64,000 bases of DNA from Amarobacillus sp046328225 (GCA_046328225.1 JAXLWZ010000015.1:23735-87734), one strand, 5' to 3'; shown: positions 8,046-15,860, counted from the first letter of the stretch. The notes: generated from the letters alone by a model not told the origin. Numbers and translations are program-made.

Positions 8046-9245
8046 CTACACCCCTGAGCAGTTCTCTTCCGCGGCCGTTCGACCCATCAACGGCGCCTCC
8101 ACCCGGCGGCCGACGATGACCGTTCGCGCCCCGCGCAGCGTCGTGCAGAGCAGCGTCACGGGCTCGCCCTCGATCCGGCCGAGCATCCGCAGCAGCTCCT
8201 CCGGCTCGACCGGGAACGCCCGCCTGCGCACCTCCGTTGGCCGCCAGCCGCGCTCCCGGAGCCGCTGGCGAAGCCGGGCCACCCCGAACGGGATGACTTC
8301 GAGCACCGCGAACGTGGCTGCCATGGGGTGGAACGCCAGCGCCGGGGCCGTGAGATAGGCCACCTGCTCGTCCATCAGCCGTGCCCCGAGGAGCGCCCCG
8401 AGCTGCCGCACCAACCCGGCGCGCGTCAGGCACGACTCGGGGTCGAACGCCATCTCGCCGGGCGGGACCGGTTCGCCGGCGCATTCCGGCGCGTCGTTCG
8501 TGAGTTCCACATCCCCGGGGAGCAGCACCGCGCGGCGCAGCCCCGCGCGGGTGCCTTCGCCGAACCAGAGCGCCGCCTCCCGCATCGAGCGGCCGAGCTG
8601 CACGAACTCGGCCTCGGCCGCGGCCGGGATGTGCCGATCCTCAATGCCCGGCGCCGTCTTCAGGACCGCCACGCGCGCCTCCTCGGCGAGCGCGACGGCG
8701 GCGTGCCATGGAGGCGAGAACGCAGTGGGATCGAACCGCCGCGGCCCGTTCTCCCGCCGCGAGGGGTCGAGGAGCACGGCCGCGCTCCCGATGGCGAACG
8801 GGGGATGCGTGGCATCGCCGACGGCCACCAGCGCCGCGGGCACGTTCGCCGCCGCCAGCATCGCGGTCACGCGGTCGCGTTCGAGGCCCGCCGTCCGCGC
8901 CACGAGATCAGCCGCCGGTCGCAGGTCGCCGCCGAGGCCGCACGTCAGGTCGAGCACCGGTAAGCCCGCTTTCGCGATCCTCGCCGCGCGGCGCGCCGCC
9001 ACGATTGGGTGGGTCATCATCTCCAGCCCGTGCGCGGTTAGCAGCATGCCCTCGATCCCGCGGGCGGCGGCCGGGGCCCGCAGGCTCACCTGCTCCGCGA
9101 GCGCCGACGCCTCCGCCGGGGGGTATGCCTTTCGCAGCCCGGTCGCGAGCCGCAGCGGGTCACGCGCGTCCAGCGACGCCGGCAACCCCGCGAGCGCCTC
9201 ACGGCCGGCCGCCGAAACAAGGTACCGTGCCCGGGCGAGGTCCAT
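8046..9245 (-). CDS. class I SAM-dependent methyltransferase with THUMP-like domain
   Basis: A 399-residue protein. Residues near 100-250 form a Rossmann methyltransferase with motif I DLTCGLGGD and a DPSRR motif. The C-terminal part, with FPVEPEELLRML and LLCTTLRGARTVIVGRR, matches the THUMP-like RNA-binding module found after such methyltransferases in actinobacteria and related groups. An RNA substrate is therefore likely but unproven. The ATG at 9245 is set by a TACACT hexamer ending 7 nt before it on the minus strand. The longer frame upstream runs antisense to the divergent HAD gene and is not used. Confidence 0.85.
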   Translation of the reverse strand: MDLARARYLVSAAGREALAGLPASLDARDPLRLATGLRKAYPPAEASALAEQVSLRAPAAARGIEGMLLTAHGLEMMTHPIVAARRAARIAKAGLPVLDLTCGLGGDLRPAADLVARTAGLERDRVTAMLAAANVPAALVAVGDATHPPFAIGSAAVLLDPSRRENGPRRFDPTAFSPPWHAAVALAEEARVAVLKTAPGIEDRHIPAAAEAEFVQLGRSMREAALWFGEGTRAGLRRAVLLPGDVELTNDAPECAGEPVPPGEMAFDPESCLTRAGLVRQLGALLGARLMDEQVAYLTAPALAFHPMAATFAVLEVIPFGVARLRQRLRERGWRPTEVRRRAFPVEPEELLRMLGRIEGEPVTLLCTTLRGARTVIVGRRVEAPLMGRTAAEENCSGV

Positions 9246-9252
9246 CGCGCCC

Positions 9253-9258
9253 AGTGTA
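9253..9258 (-). promoter_or_regulatory. leaderless -10 hexamer, methyltransferase gene
   Basis: TACACT on the minus strand ends 7 nt before the ATG at 9245, so transcription would begin at or near the start codon. It faces the divergent hexamer at 9295. Confidence 0.5.
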
Positions 9259-9294
9259 CGGGCGCCCCGTTTCGCCGCACGGGCGGCGGTTGCG

Positions 9295-9300
9295 TACGCT
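9295..9300 (+). promoter_or_regulatory. leaderless -10 hexamer, HAD gene
   Basis: TACGCT ends exactly 6 nt before the GTG at 9307, the spacing expected for a leaderless transcript. No ribosome-binding site is visible between them. Confidence 0.45.
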
Positions 9301-9306
9301 GGTCCC

Positions 9307-9996
9307 GTGGCCGCCATCCTCTGCCTCGATTTCGACGACACCGTCATCCTCGAGAACCTCACCCGCGCGCTACTGGAACGCTTTGCCGAACCCGGCTGGC
9401 GCGATTTCGAACGCCAGTACCACGACGGGCGCCTCTCGGTGGAGGAGTACAACATCGCCGCCCTGGACCTCGTGCCGATCGAGGTCGGCCCGGAGGAGAT
9501 CGCGGGGTTCGCCCGGGAGACCGCCCACCCGCGCGCGGGCATCGTCGAACTGGCCGACTGGGCGCACTGGAACGGCTGGCTGCTCTCGGTCGTCAGCAAC
9601 GGCTTCGACCTCGCCGTCGACCCCGTGCTCGATGATCTCGGGCTCGATCGCGTGGCGCGCCATCGCGGGCGCACGGCGCGCACCTACCGCTGGCGTGCGC
9701 GTTACGTGAGCCCGCGGGGCATCGAGGTGCGCGAAGGGTTCAAGCTTTCGTACGCCGCCGCCTTCCGCGCGAACGGCGATTTCGTGGCGTACTGCGGCGA
9801 TGGCGCCTCCGACGTCGAGGCCGCGCGCCTCGCCCCGGTCGTCTTCGCCCGCGACACGCTGCTCGCGCGGCTCCAGGGCGAACACGCCCGGGTCTACCCC
9901 TTCGAGACCTTCCACGATGTCATCGCCGTGCTCGAACGCGAAGGCTCCGGCTGGCTGACGGCCTTCGACCCCGGCCACGGTCACGACGGCTCCTGA
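9307..9996 (+). CDS. HAD superfamily phosphatase (MtnX/SerB-like)
   Basis: A 229-residue haloacid-dehalogenase hydrolase. The catalytic motif I is LDFDDTV near the N-terminus; motif II is SVVSNGF and motif IV is YCGDGASDVEAA. The long insertion after motif I, containing FERQYHDGRLSVEEYN, resembles the caps of phosphoserine phosphatase and of the methionine-salvage phosphatase MtnX. It should dephosphorylate a small metabolite; which one is not clear, as no salvage genes adjoin. Its 3' end overlaps the convergent Cys-rich gene by 16 bp. Confidence 0.85.
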   Translation: MAAILCLDFDDTVILENLTRALLERFAEPGWRDFERQYHDGRLSVEEYNIAALDLVPIEVGPEEIAGFARETAHPRAGIVELADWAHWNGWLLSVVSNGFDLAVDPVLDDLGLDRVARHRGRTARTYRWRARYVSPRGIEVREGFKLSYAAAFRANGDFVAYCGDGASDVEAARLAPVVFARDTLLARLQGEHARVYPFETFHDVIAVLEREGSGWLTAFDPGHGHDGS

Positions 9997-10172
9997 CCGC
10001 GTTCGAATCCATCGCACCGCAGCACGGGCAGTGCCGGGTACTTGCGAAAGCGAGCGTCGGCCGCCGCGAGCGTACACAACCAGAACATGGACCCACGCGT
10101 GCTGCGGATGGCCCGCGAGTGGGTGCAGGCCGCGCACAGGCCAATCCGCCGATCGGGCCCGGCCGATTCCAT
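9981..10172 (-). CDS. Cys-rich mini-protein, possible metal binding
   Basis: A 63-residue protein with the pattern C-x2-C-x-H near residues 13-18, RGSMFWLC in the middle and the ending KYPALPVLRC. The four cysteines and the histidine suggest a small zinc ribbon. I recall similar short proteins of unknown role with the C-x2-C...YP-x-LPV-x-x-C layout in other bacteria. A TATAGT hexamer ends exactly 6 nt before the ATG, supporting expression. It overlaps the 3' end of the HAD gene on the other strand. Confidence 0.65.
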   Translation of the reverse strand: MESAGPDRRIGLCAACTHSRAIRSTRGSMFWLCTLAAADARFRKYPALPVLRCDGFERGQEPS

Positions 10173-10178
10173 GCGGCG

Positions 10179-10184
10179 ACTATA
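10179..10184 (-). promoter_or_regulatory. leaderless -10 hexamer, Cys-rich mini-protein
   Basis: TATAGT on the minus strand ends 6 nt before the ATG at 10172. It lies back to back with the pheS hexamer at 10212. Confidence 0.5.
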
Positions 10185-10211
10185 GCGGGGCGACCGTTGA
10201 ACGACGCCCGA

Positions 10212-10217
10212 TATACT
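10212..10217 (+). promoter_or_regulatory. -10 hexamer of pheS
   Basis: TATACT ends 10 nt before the pheS ATG, giving a leader of only a few bases. No T-box or other tRNA-sensing leader is possible in such a short region. Confidence 0.55.
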
Positions 10218-10227
10218 GGATCCCTCT

Positions 10228-11286
10228 ATGACAGCTTCCGCCGCATCCCCTGACGCCCTCCGGGAAGAGGCGCTCGCCGCGCTTTCCGACGCCACGGACG
10301 AACCGGCGCTCGAACGCTGGCGGGCCGATTGGCTCGGCCGCCAGGATGGGCGCGTGACCCTCCTCCTTCGCGCGGTGCGGGAGCAGCCGCCGGAGCAGCG
10401 GGCAGCCTTCGGCCAGGCGGCGAACGCGGTCAAGCAGACCCTCGAAACCGCACTCGCGGATCGCCAGGAGAGCCTGAAGCAGGCGGCCTTGAAGGCCCTC
10501 AGCACCACCGCCGCTCTCGATGTCACGCTCCCCGGCCGGCCCCAGGCCATCGGCCGCCTTCATCCCGTCACCCAGACCCTGCGGGACTGCGTGAAGGCGT
10601 TCCAGGAGATGGGATTCCGCGTCGCGGAGGGCCCCGAGGTCGAGTGGAGCGCCTACAACTTCGACGCCATGCGCATCCCCGAAGACCACCCCGCGCGCGA
10701 CATGTGGGACACCATCTGGGTCGATACCCTGCTCAACGGCGAACGGAAGATGCTGCTGCGGACGCACACCTCGCCGAACCAGGCACGCGTCATGGAGCGC
10801 ACGCCCGAACCGCCCGTTCGCGTCATCGTGCCCGGCAAGTGCTACCGCCAGGAGGCGACCGACGCCACCCACGAGTGGATGCTCACCCAGATCGAGGGCC
10901 TCGCTGTCGACGAAGGCGTGCGCATGAGCGACCTCAAGGGCGTCCTCTACGAATTCGCCCGCAAGATGTTCGGGCAGGACCGCAAGGTCATCTTCCACCA
11001 CAGCTACTTCCCCTTCGTCGAGCCCGGCGTCGAGATGGCGATGGACTGCTTCATCTGCCGCGGTTCCGGCGCCGAATGCCGCACCTGCCACGGCACGGGC
11101 TGGATCGAGATCCTCGGCGCGGGCATGGTCCACCCCGAGATCATCGAAAACGCCGGGTACGACTCCTCGAAAGTCACCGGCTTCGCCTTCGGCCTCGGCG
11201 TCGAACGCGTCGCCCTGCTGCGCTGGGGCATCGAAGACATCCGCCACTTCTACGCGAACGACCTCCGCTTCCTGGGGCAGTTTTAG
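10228..11286 (+). CDS. pheS: phenylalanine-tRNA ligase alpha subunit
   Basis: This 352-residue class II synthetase subunit charges tRNA-Phe together with PheT. The N-terminal coiled arm (about 1-100) is followed by the catalytic domain: class motif 2 (CYRQEATDATHEWML), the FHHSYFPFVEPGVEM region and motif 3 (GFAFGLGVERVALLRWG). A C-x2-C...C-x2-C insertion (CFICRGSGAECRTCHGTGW) precedes the ILGAGMVHP strand, as in several bacterial lineages, and may bind zinc. The length is normal. pheT follows, but an S23-type gene and its repeats lie between the two. Confidence 0.97.
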   Translation: MTASAASPDALREEALAALSDATDEPALERWRADWLGRQDGRVTLLLRAVREQPPEQRAAFGQAANAVKQTLETALADRQESLKQAALKALSTTAALDVTLPGRPQAIGRLHPVTQTLRDCVKAFQEMGFRVAEGPEVEWSAYNFDAMRIPEDHPARDMWDTIWVDTLLNGERKMLLRTHTSPNQARVMERTPEPPVRVIVPGKCYRQEATDATHEWMLTQIEGLAVDEGVRMSDLKGVLYEFARKMFGQDRKVIFHHSYFPFVEPGVEMAMDCFICRGSGAECRTCHGTGWIEILGAGMVHPEIIENAGYDSSKVTGFAFGLGVERVALLRWGIEDIRHFYANDLRFLGQF

Positions 11287-11376
11287 GGAGCTGTTAGCTG
11301 TTGGCTGTTGGCTCTTAGCGGGGCAACCCCGTTTTGGAACAGCCAAGAGCTAAGCGCTAACAGCAAGGAGCTTCTC
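11287..11376 (+). repeat. heptad repeat block upstream of the S23-type gene
   Basis: Four heptads of the form TNTTRGC (11292-11319) are followed by a GGGG-CAA-CCCC hairpin and then by about three heptads in the opposite orientation (11341-11364). The outer nine bases, 11290-11298 and 11356-11364, are exact reverse complements. The same heptad family returns at 11751-11771 beyond the S23-type gene, so the gene is bracketed by one repeat family. Confidence 0.8.
11319..11335 (+). terminator. terminator-like hairpin between pheS and the S23-type gene
   Basis: A 5-bp stem CGGGG/CCCCG with a CAA loop is followed by TTTT. It is short but has the layout of an intrinsic terminator and sits inside the repeat block, so it could reduce read-through from pheS into pheT. 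Confidence 0.4.
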
Positions 11377-11379
11377 GTG
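11356..11379 (+). repeat. direct repeat copy 1 (heptad, ribosome-binding site, GTG)
   Basis: This 24-nt segment contains GCTAACAGC, an AGGAG site and the GTG start of the S23-type gene. It matches 21 of 24 positions of 11763-11786, which does the same job for pheT. Confidence 0.8.
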
Positions 11380-11760
11380 CGGCCATTTCAAGAACTGGTG
11401 GTCTGGCAGAAAGCGCACCAGTTCGCGCTTGCCGTGTACCACGCGTCAGCCGGCTTCCCGGGCGACGAGCGCTTCGGGCTGACGAGCCAGGTGCGGCGAA
11501 GCGCGGTCTCGATCCCCGCGAACATCGCCGAAGGGTCCGCGCGTCCGGGGGAGACCGAATTCCGGCGGTTCCTCGGCATCGCGCTCGGCTCTGCCACCGA
11601 ACTCGAATACCATCTGATCCTGTCGAAGGACCTGGGCTACCTCTCGCCCGAAACTCACGAGCGCCTCGACACCTCTCTCGCCGAGGTCAAACGCATGCTC
11701 GTCGCCTTCTGCCGCCGCCTCCAGGACGGCCCGCCCCCACCGCGGCCCACTAACAGCTAA
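11377..11760 (+). CDS. four-helix-bundle protein (S23 / 23S rRNA intervening-sequence family)
   Basis: This 127-residue protein has the family marks FQELVVWQKAHQFAL, FGLTSQVRRSAVSIPANIAEG and RFLGIALGSATELEYHL. The fold is that of S23 proteins, first seen in 23S rRNA intervening sequences, and of the Avd accessory protein of diversity-generating retroelements. The true role is unknown; RNA binding is the usual suggestion. The GTG start follows an AAGGAG site. Here the gene sits between pheS and pheT rather than in rRNA, and its stop codon lies within the downstream heptad array. No reverse transcriptase is nearby. Confidence 0.92.
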   Translation: MRPFQELVVWQKAHQFALAVYHASAGFPGDERFGLTSQVRRSAVSIPANIAEGSARPGETEFRRFLGIALGSATELEYHLILSKDLGYLSPETHERLDTSLAEVKRMLVAFCRRLQDGPPPPRPTNS

Positions 11761-11771
11761 CAGCTAACAGC
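11751..11771 (+). repeat. three tandem TAACAGC heptads
   Basis: Three exact copies of TAACAGC in a row. The second begins with the TAA stop of the S23-type gene. They match the inverted heptads upstream of that gene. Confidence 0.85.
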
Positions 11772-11786
11772 CAGGAGCTCGTCGTG
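11763..11786 (+). repeat. direct repeat copy 2 (heptad, ribosome-binding site, GTG of pheT)
   Basis: Second copy of the 24-nt repeat, ending in the pheT GTG start codon. The copy at 11356 differs at only three positions, so the S23 cassette and pheT share a duplicated translation-initiation region. Confidence 0.8.
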
Positions 11787-14198
11787 AAATTACTCCTCTC
11801 ATGGTTGCGCGAATTCGTTGATGTCGACCTGCCCGTGCCAGAGCTGGCGCGGAGGCTGATTGATGCCACGGCTGAGGTCGAGGGGTGGGAGACCATCGGT
11901 GCGGGCTGGGACCCGGAGCGCATCCGCGTCGCGCAGGTCGTGGCGGTCGAGCCCCATCCCAACGCCGATCGCCTGCGCCTGGCGACGGTCGAGACCGGCT
12001 CCGGCCTCCAGCAGGTGGTCTGCGGCGCGCCGAACATTGCGGCCGGCCAGAGGGTCGCCTTCGCCACCGAGGGCGCCGTCCTCATCGACGGCCACACCGG
12101 CGAATCCGCGAAGCTCAAGCTCCGTCCCATCCGCGGCGTCGAATCGGCGGGCATGGTCCTGAGCGAGAAGGAGCTCGGCCTCAGCGACAGCCACGAGGGC
12201 ATCCTCGTCCTCCCCGATGACGCCGTCGTCGGCCGCCCGCTCGTCGAGCAGCTGGGCGATGTCCTCTTCGACATCTCCACGTGGGCGAACCGCGCGGACC
12301 TGCTCGGCGTGCTCGGGCTCGCGCGCGAAGTGTCCGCGCTCGTCTCGCGCCCCCTGCGCGAACCCTCCATTGACTACACCGAAGCTGGCCCGGCCACCGA
12401 GTCACTCGCCAGCATCACCGTGCAGGACCCGGACTTCTGCCCGCGCTTCATGGCGTCGGTCATCCAGGGCGTCACCCTCGGGCCGTCGCCCGCGTGGATG
12501 CAGGAACGGCTCCTGCGCCACGGCATGCGCCCCATCAACAACGTCGTCGATATCACGAACTACGTCATGATCGAAACCGGGCAGCCGCTGCACGCCTTCG
12601 ATTACGACCTCGTGCGCGGCAAGCAGCTCATCGCGCGCCGCGCCATCCCCGGCGAGAAGCTCGTGACGCTCGATGGCGTAGAGCGCGAATTCGACGGCCA
12701 GATGGTGCTCGTCTGCGACGGCGAAGGCCCCGTGAGCGTGGCCGGCGTCATGGGTGGCGGCAACAGCGAAGTCAGCGAATCCACCCGCGCCATCCTCCTC
12801 GAAGCCGCGAACTGGGTGCCCGGCAACATCCGCCGGACGTCGATGTACCTCAAGCTTCGCAGCGAAGCGAGCCTGCGCTTCGAGAAGGGGCTCGGCCCCG
12901 AAATGGCCGAGTTCGCACTCAAGCGCGCACTGAGCCTCTTCGAACAGCTCACCGGCGGGACCATCTCCCGGGGCGTGATCGATGTCTACCCCGGCAAGCA
13001 GCCGCCCCGCACCATCATCCTCCCCGCCGCGCGCATCGAGCAGGTCCTCGGGTACGCCATCGGCCCGGACGAGGTTCGGCGCATCCTCACCGACCTCGGC
13101 TTCCTCTGCCACCATCTCCCGCCCGACCGCTACAGCGTGCAGCCCCCGTACTGGCGGCCCGACGTGCTCATCGCGGACGACCTGGTCGAGGACATCGCCC
13201 GCATCCATGGGTACGACAAGCTGCCCGCCACGAAGCTGCGCGGCAGCCTCCCCGAGCCCGAACCGCGTCCCGTGGAGGACCTGCGCGAGCGCGTGCGCGA
13301 CCTCGCCGTGGGGCTCGGCTTCCAGGAAATCATCACCTACAGCCTCACCGAGAAGCAGAAGCTGGAGCGCGTCGTGGCGCCGAGCGATGTCCGCCGCATG
13401 GCGCCGCTCTCCGTGGTGAACCCCGTCGCGGCGCGGCACACGTACCTGCGCACGTCGCTCCGCGCGGGCCTGCTCGAAACCTACGCCGCGAACCGCCGCC
13501 AGCACGATGGCCCCCTGCGCCTGTTCGAAGTGGGCCAGGAGTTCCTCCCCGTCGAGGCCGACCTCCCGCACGAACGAAAGGTGTTCTGCGCCCTCGTTGG
13601 CGGCACGCGCGAAGCCCGCTGGGCGAAGGCCGGCGACGACCGGCTCGACTTCTTCGATGCGAAGGGGGCGGCCGAGGCCGTGCTCGCCGCGCTCGGTGTC
13701 CCGGCCAGCTTCGCCGCCGCGACCGAGTTCGGGCTGCTCGAGGGCCACACGGCGCGCGTCGCGTCGGGCAAGCAGCCCGTGGGCATCGTCGCGCAGGTCC
13801 ACCCGGATACGGCCGCCGCCTTCGATATCGATGAGCCCGTCTTCATGGTCGAACTGTGGCTGGAGGACCTCGTTCGCGTGCTCCCCGAGCGGCCCGCCTA
13901 CCTCGCGCCGTCGCGCTTCCCCGAGATGCGCCACGACCTCGCCCTGCTCATCGATACCGGCACCCCTGCCGCCCGCCTCGTCGATATCGTCCGCTCGCAC
14001 CGTTCCGGCACCGTGCGCATCACCGCCGACATCTTCGATGAGTACCGCGGCCGGGGCGTGCCCGAAGGCAAGAAATCCCTCGCCGTCGCCGTTCGCTACC
14101 AGGCCGAGGACCGCACGCTCACGGACGAAGACGTGACCCGCATCGAAACCGGCCTGCTCAAGCGGCTGGAGAAGGAGTTGGGCGCCGTCCGACGCTAG
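11784..14198 (+). CDS. pheT: phenylalanine-tRNA ligase beta subunit
   Basis: The 804-residue beta chain of the alpha2-beta2 synthetase. In order it shows an N-terminal tRNA-binding (OB) domain (about 40-150), the B3/B4 editing region, the B5 domain, the catalytic-like core (ALVGGTREARW region) and the C-terminal FDX-ACB anticodon-binding domain (RFPEMRHDLALLID near 715). Length and order are normal. The GTG start is preceded by an AGGAG site that belongs to the duplicated 24-nt repeat described above. It should be cotranscribed with pheS unless the hairpin in the S23 cassette interferes. Confidence 0.96.
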   Translation: MKLLLSWLREFVDVDLPVPELARRLIDATAEVEGWETIGAGWDPERIRVAQVVAVEPHPNADRLRLATVETGSGLQQVVCGAPNIAAGQRVAFATEGAVLIDGHTGESAKLKLRPIRGVESAGMVLSEKELGLSDSHEGILVLPDDAVVGRPLVEQLGDVLFDISTWANRADLLGVLGLAREVSALVSRPLREPSIDYTEAGPATESLASITVQDPDFCPRFMASVIQGVTLGPSPAWMQERLLRHGMRPINNVVDITNYVMIETGQPLHAFDYDLVRGKQLIARRAIPGEKLVTLDGVEREFDGQMVLVCDGEGPVSVAGVMGGGNSEVSESTRAILLEAANWVPGNIRRTSMYLKLRSEASLRFEKGLGPEMAEFALKRALSLFEQLTGGTISRGVIDVYPGKQPPRTIILPAARIEQVLGYAIGPDEVRRILTDLGFLCHHLPPDRYSVQPPYWRPDVLIADDLVEDIARIHGYDKLPATKLRGSLPEPEPRPVEDLRERVRDLAVGLGFQEIITYSLTEKQKLERVVAPSDVRRMAPLSVVNPVAARHTYLRTSLRAGLLETYAANRRQHDGPLRLFEVGQEFLPVEADLPHERKVFCALVGGTREARWAKAGDDRLDFFDAKGAAEAVLAALGVPASFAAATEFGLLEGHTARVASGKQPVGIVAQVHPDTAAAFDIDEPVFMVELWLEDLVRVLPERPAYLAPSRFPEMRHDLALLIDTGTPAARLVDIVRSHRSGTVRITADIFDEYRGRGVPEGKKSLAVAVRYQAEDRTLTDEDVTRIETGLLKRLEKELGAVRR

Positions 14199-14317
14199 CC
14201 GGGCAGCGTTCGCGGCCGCTCCGGAGTGACGGACCGCGCGGGCGTCTGGTATCGTGTTTGGGTTGCGGCCCCCGCGCGGGCAATTCCCTTCGCAAGAAGG
14301 TGGGGTGATTCGGCACT

Positions 14318-14539
14318 CTGTCAGAGGTAATCGTCGGCGATAACGAGTCCTTCGAGGGCGCCCTCAAGCGCTTCAACAAGCGCGTCATGATGGATGGCAT
14401 CCTTTCGGAGGTACGGCGCCGGGCCCATTACGAAAAGCCCAGCGTGAAGAAGAAGCGGAAGGAAGCCGCACGCCTTCGCAAGCTCCTCAAGAAGAAGCTG
14501 CGGAGCGAAGCGCGGGACCGGGAACGGCCGCGCCGCTAG
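14318..14539 (+). CDS. rpsU: 30S ribosomal protein bS21, CTG start
   Basis: A 73-residue basic protein reading (M)SEVIVGDNESFEGALKRF and then a Lys/Arg-rich tail (KKKRKEAARLRKLLKKKLR), characteristic of bS21 on the small ribosomal subunit. In frame, the only usable initiator after the upstream stop at 14306 is CTG at 14318; no ATG, GTG or TTG comes before the conserved part. CTG gives the expected N-terminus. An AAGAAGG site lies rather far upstream. The gene is easily missed because of the start codon. It is followed by its own terminator. Confidence 0.88.
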   Translation: MSEVIVGDNESFEGALKRFNKRVMMDGILSEVRRRAHYEKPSVKKKRKEAARLRKLLKKKLRSEARDRERPRR

Positions 14540-14556
14540 GGCGACACCGTACGAAC

Positions 14557-14583
14557 AAAGGCCGGGAGCAATCCCGGCCTTTT
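14557..14583 (+). terminator. intrinsic terminator of rpsU
   Basis: An 11-bp perfect stem (14557-14567 with 14572-14582) closed by a GCAA tetraloop and ending in a short T run. It lies 18 nt after the rpsU stop and separates it from dinB. Confidence 0.85.
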
Positions 14584-14621
14584 CGTGTCCCCGGGGCCTC
14601 CCGGGCGCGTACGCGAGTGCC

Positions 14622-14627
14622 TATACT
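14622..14627 (+). promoter_or_regulatory. -10 hexamer of dinB
   Basis: TATACT directly abuts the LexA-type box and lies 15 nt before the dinB ATG. The transcription start would fall inside the box. Confidence 0.55.
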
Positions 14628-14641
14628 CGAACAGAAGTTCG
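14628..14641 (+). promoter_or_regulatory. LexA (DinR-type) SOS box before dinB
   Basis: CGAACAGAAGTTCG is a palindrome fitting the GAAC-N4-GTTC operator known for LexA in Gram-positive bacteria. It sits between the TATACT hexamer and the ATG, where a bound repressor would block transcription, and it precedes a typical SOS gene. Confidence 0.75.
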
Positions 14642-14642
14642 C

Positions 14643-15860
14643 ATGGCCGATTCGCCCGCCCCTACCGTCATCCACGTCGACCTCGACGCCTTCTTCGTGT
14701 CGATGGAGCTGCTGCGCCACCCGGAGCTGCGCGGCCAGCCCGTGATCGTCGGCGGGCCCGGCGCCCGCGGCGTGGTCAGCACCTGCAGCTACGAAGCGCG
14801 GAAGTTCGGCGTGCGGTCCGGCATGCCCGGGTCGCGAGCGCGCCAGCTCTGCCCCCAGGCCGTCTTCCTCCCCGGCGACTTCCGCTTCTACGCGCCCGCT
14901 TCCCGCGCCTTCCACGCCATCCTTCGCAACTACACCCCGCTGGTGGAACCGGCCGGTGCCGATGAGGCCTACCTCGACGTGCGCGGTTGCGAACGCATCC
15001 TCGGCGACGGCCCCTGGATCGCGAGCGAAATCCGCCGCCGCGTGCGCGAGGAGATCGGCATCACGGCCTCCGCCGGCGTTTCCGCGAACAAGCTCGTTTC
15101 CAAGGTCGCGAGCGACGCCGGGAAGCCCGACGGCCTCGTGGTCGTGCCCGTGGGCGGCGAGGCCGATTTCTTCGCGCCGCGCCCCATCCGCGACCTTCCC
15201 ATGGTCGGCCCGAAGACGGCGGAGGCGTTGGCCGCCATCGGGGTGACCACCATCGGGCAGCTCGCGGCGATCCCTGCGGCCGTGCTCGAAGGGCGCTTCG
15301 GCCGCCACGGCCGCGAACTCGCCGACCGCGCCCGCGGCGTCTTCGATGCGCCCGTGCTTGCCGGCCGCGGCGAGGCGAAGTCCGTCAGCCGCGAGATGAC
15401 CTTCAACCAGGACGAGCCCGACCGCGCTCGCCTGCGCGCCGTCATTCGCGGCCAGGCCGAACGCATCGCCGCCGAGCTCGCGCAGACCGGCAAGAGCGCC
15501 CGCACCGTCACCCTCAAGCTGCGCTTCCCGCCGTTCGAGACGCTCACGCGGTCCGCCACCGTCGCCCGCCCTGTCGGCCTCGCGGATGAGCTGTTCGAGG
15601 CCGGCACCCGTCTCTTCGAGGAGGCCTGGGCGGCGAACGGCCGGCGTCCCGTGCGGCTCCTGGGCATCGGAGCCACGAACCTCCAGGAGCGCGCCCGCCA
15701 GCTCGGTCTCGGCGAAACCCTCGAAGCCGACCGGCTCTCCGGCGCCGTCGCGGAGGTGCGAGCGAAGTTCGGTGAAGGCGCGGTGCGTCGCGCTGCCGAG
15801 CTCGCGGCCCGGCTCCCGCGCTACGGTGCTGGCGGCGCTTCCGACCCTCGTCTAGAGTGA
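14643..15860 (+). CDS. dinB: DNA polymerase IV (Y family)
   Basis: This 405-residue translesion polymerase copies damaged template during the SOS response. It has VDLDAFFVSME with the aromatic steric gate, the TCSYEARKFGVRSGMP finger motif, the catalytic ADEAYLDV, the helix-hairpin-helix around LPMVGPKTAEALAAIG, and the little-finger domain at 240-350. No obvious clamp-binding motif is seen at the C-terminus. The preceding LexA-type palindrome supports damage-inducible expression. The stop is followed 44 nt later by an acyl-CoA dehydrogenase gene, which may be read through. Confidence 0.95.
   Translation: MADSPAPTVIHVDLDAFFVSMELLRHPELRGQPVIVGGPGARGVVSTCSYEARKFGVRSGMPGSRARQLCPQAVFLPGDFRFYAPASRAFHAILRNYTPLVEPAGADEAYLDVRGCERILGDGPWIASEIRRRVREEIGITASAGVSANKLVSKVASDAGKPDGLVVVPVGGEADFFAPRPIRDLPMVGPKTAEALAAIGVTTIGQLAAIPAAVLEGRFGRHGRELADRARGVFDAPVLAGRGEAKSVSREMTFNQDEPDRARLRAVIRGQAERIAAELAQTGKSARTVTLKLRFPPFETLTRSATVARPVGLADELFEAGTRLFEEAWAANGRRPVRLLGIGATNLQERARQLGLGETLEADRLSGAVAEVRAKFGEGAVRRAAELAARLPRYGAGGASDPRLE

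Noticed and set aside
11377..11760. Diversity-generating retroelement accessory gene (avd)
   Set aside because: No reverse transcriptase, template repeat or variable-repeat target was seen within the window; it is called an S23-type protein instead.
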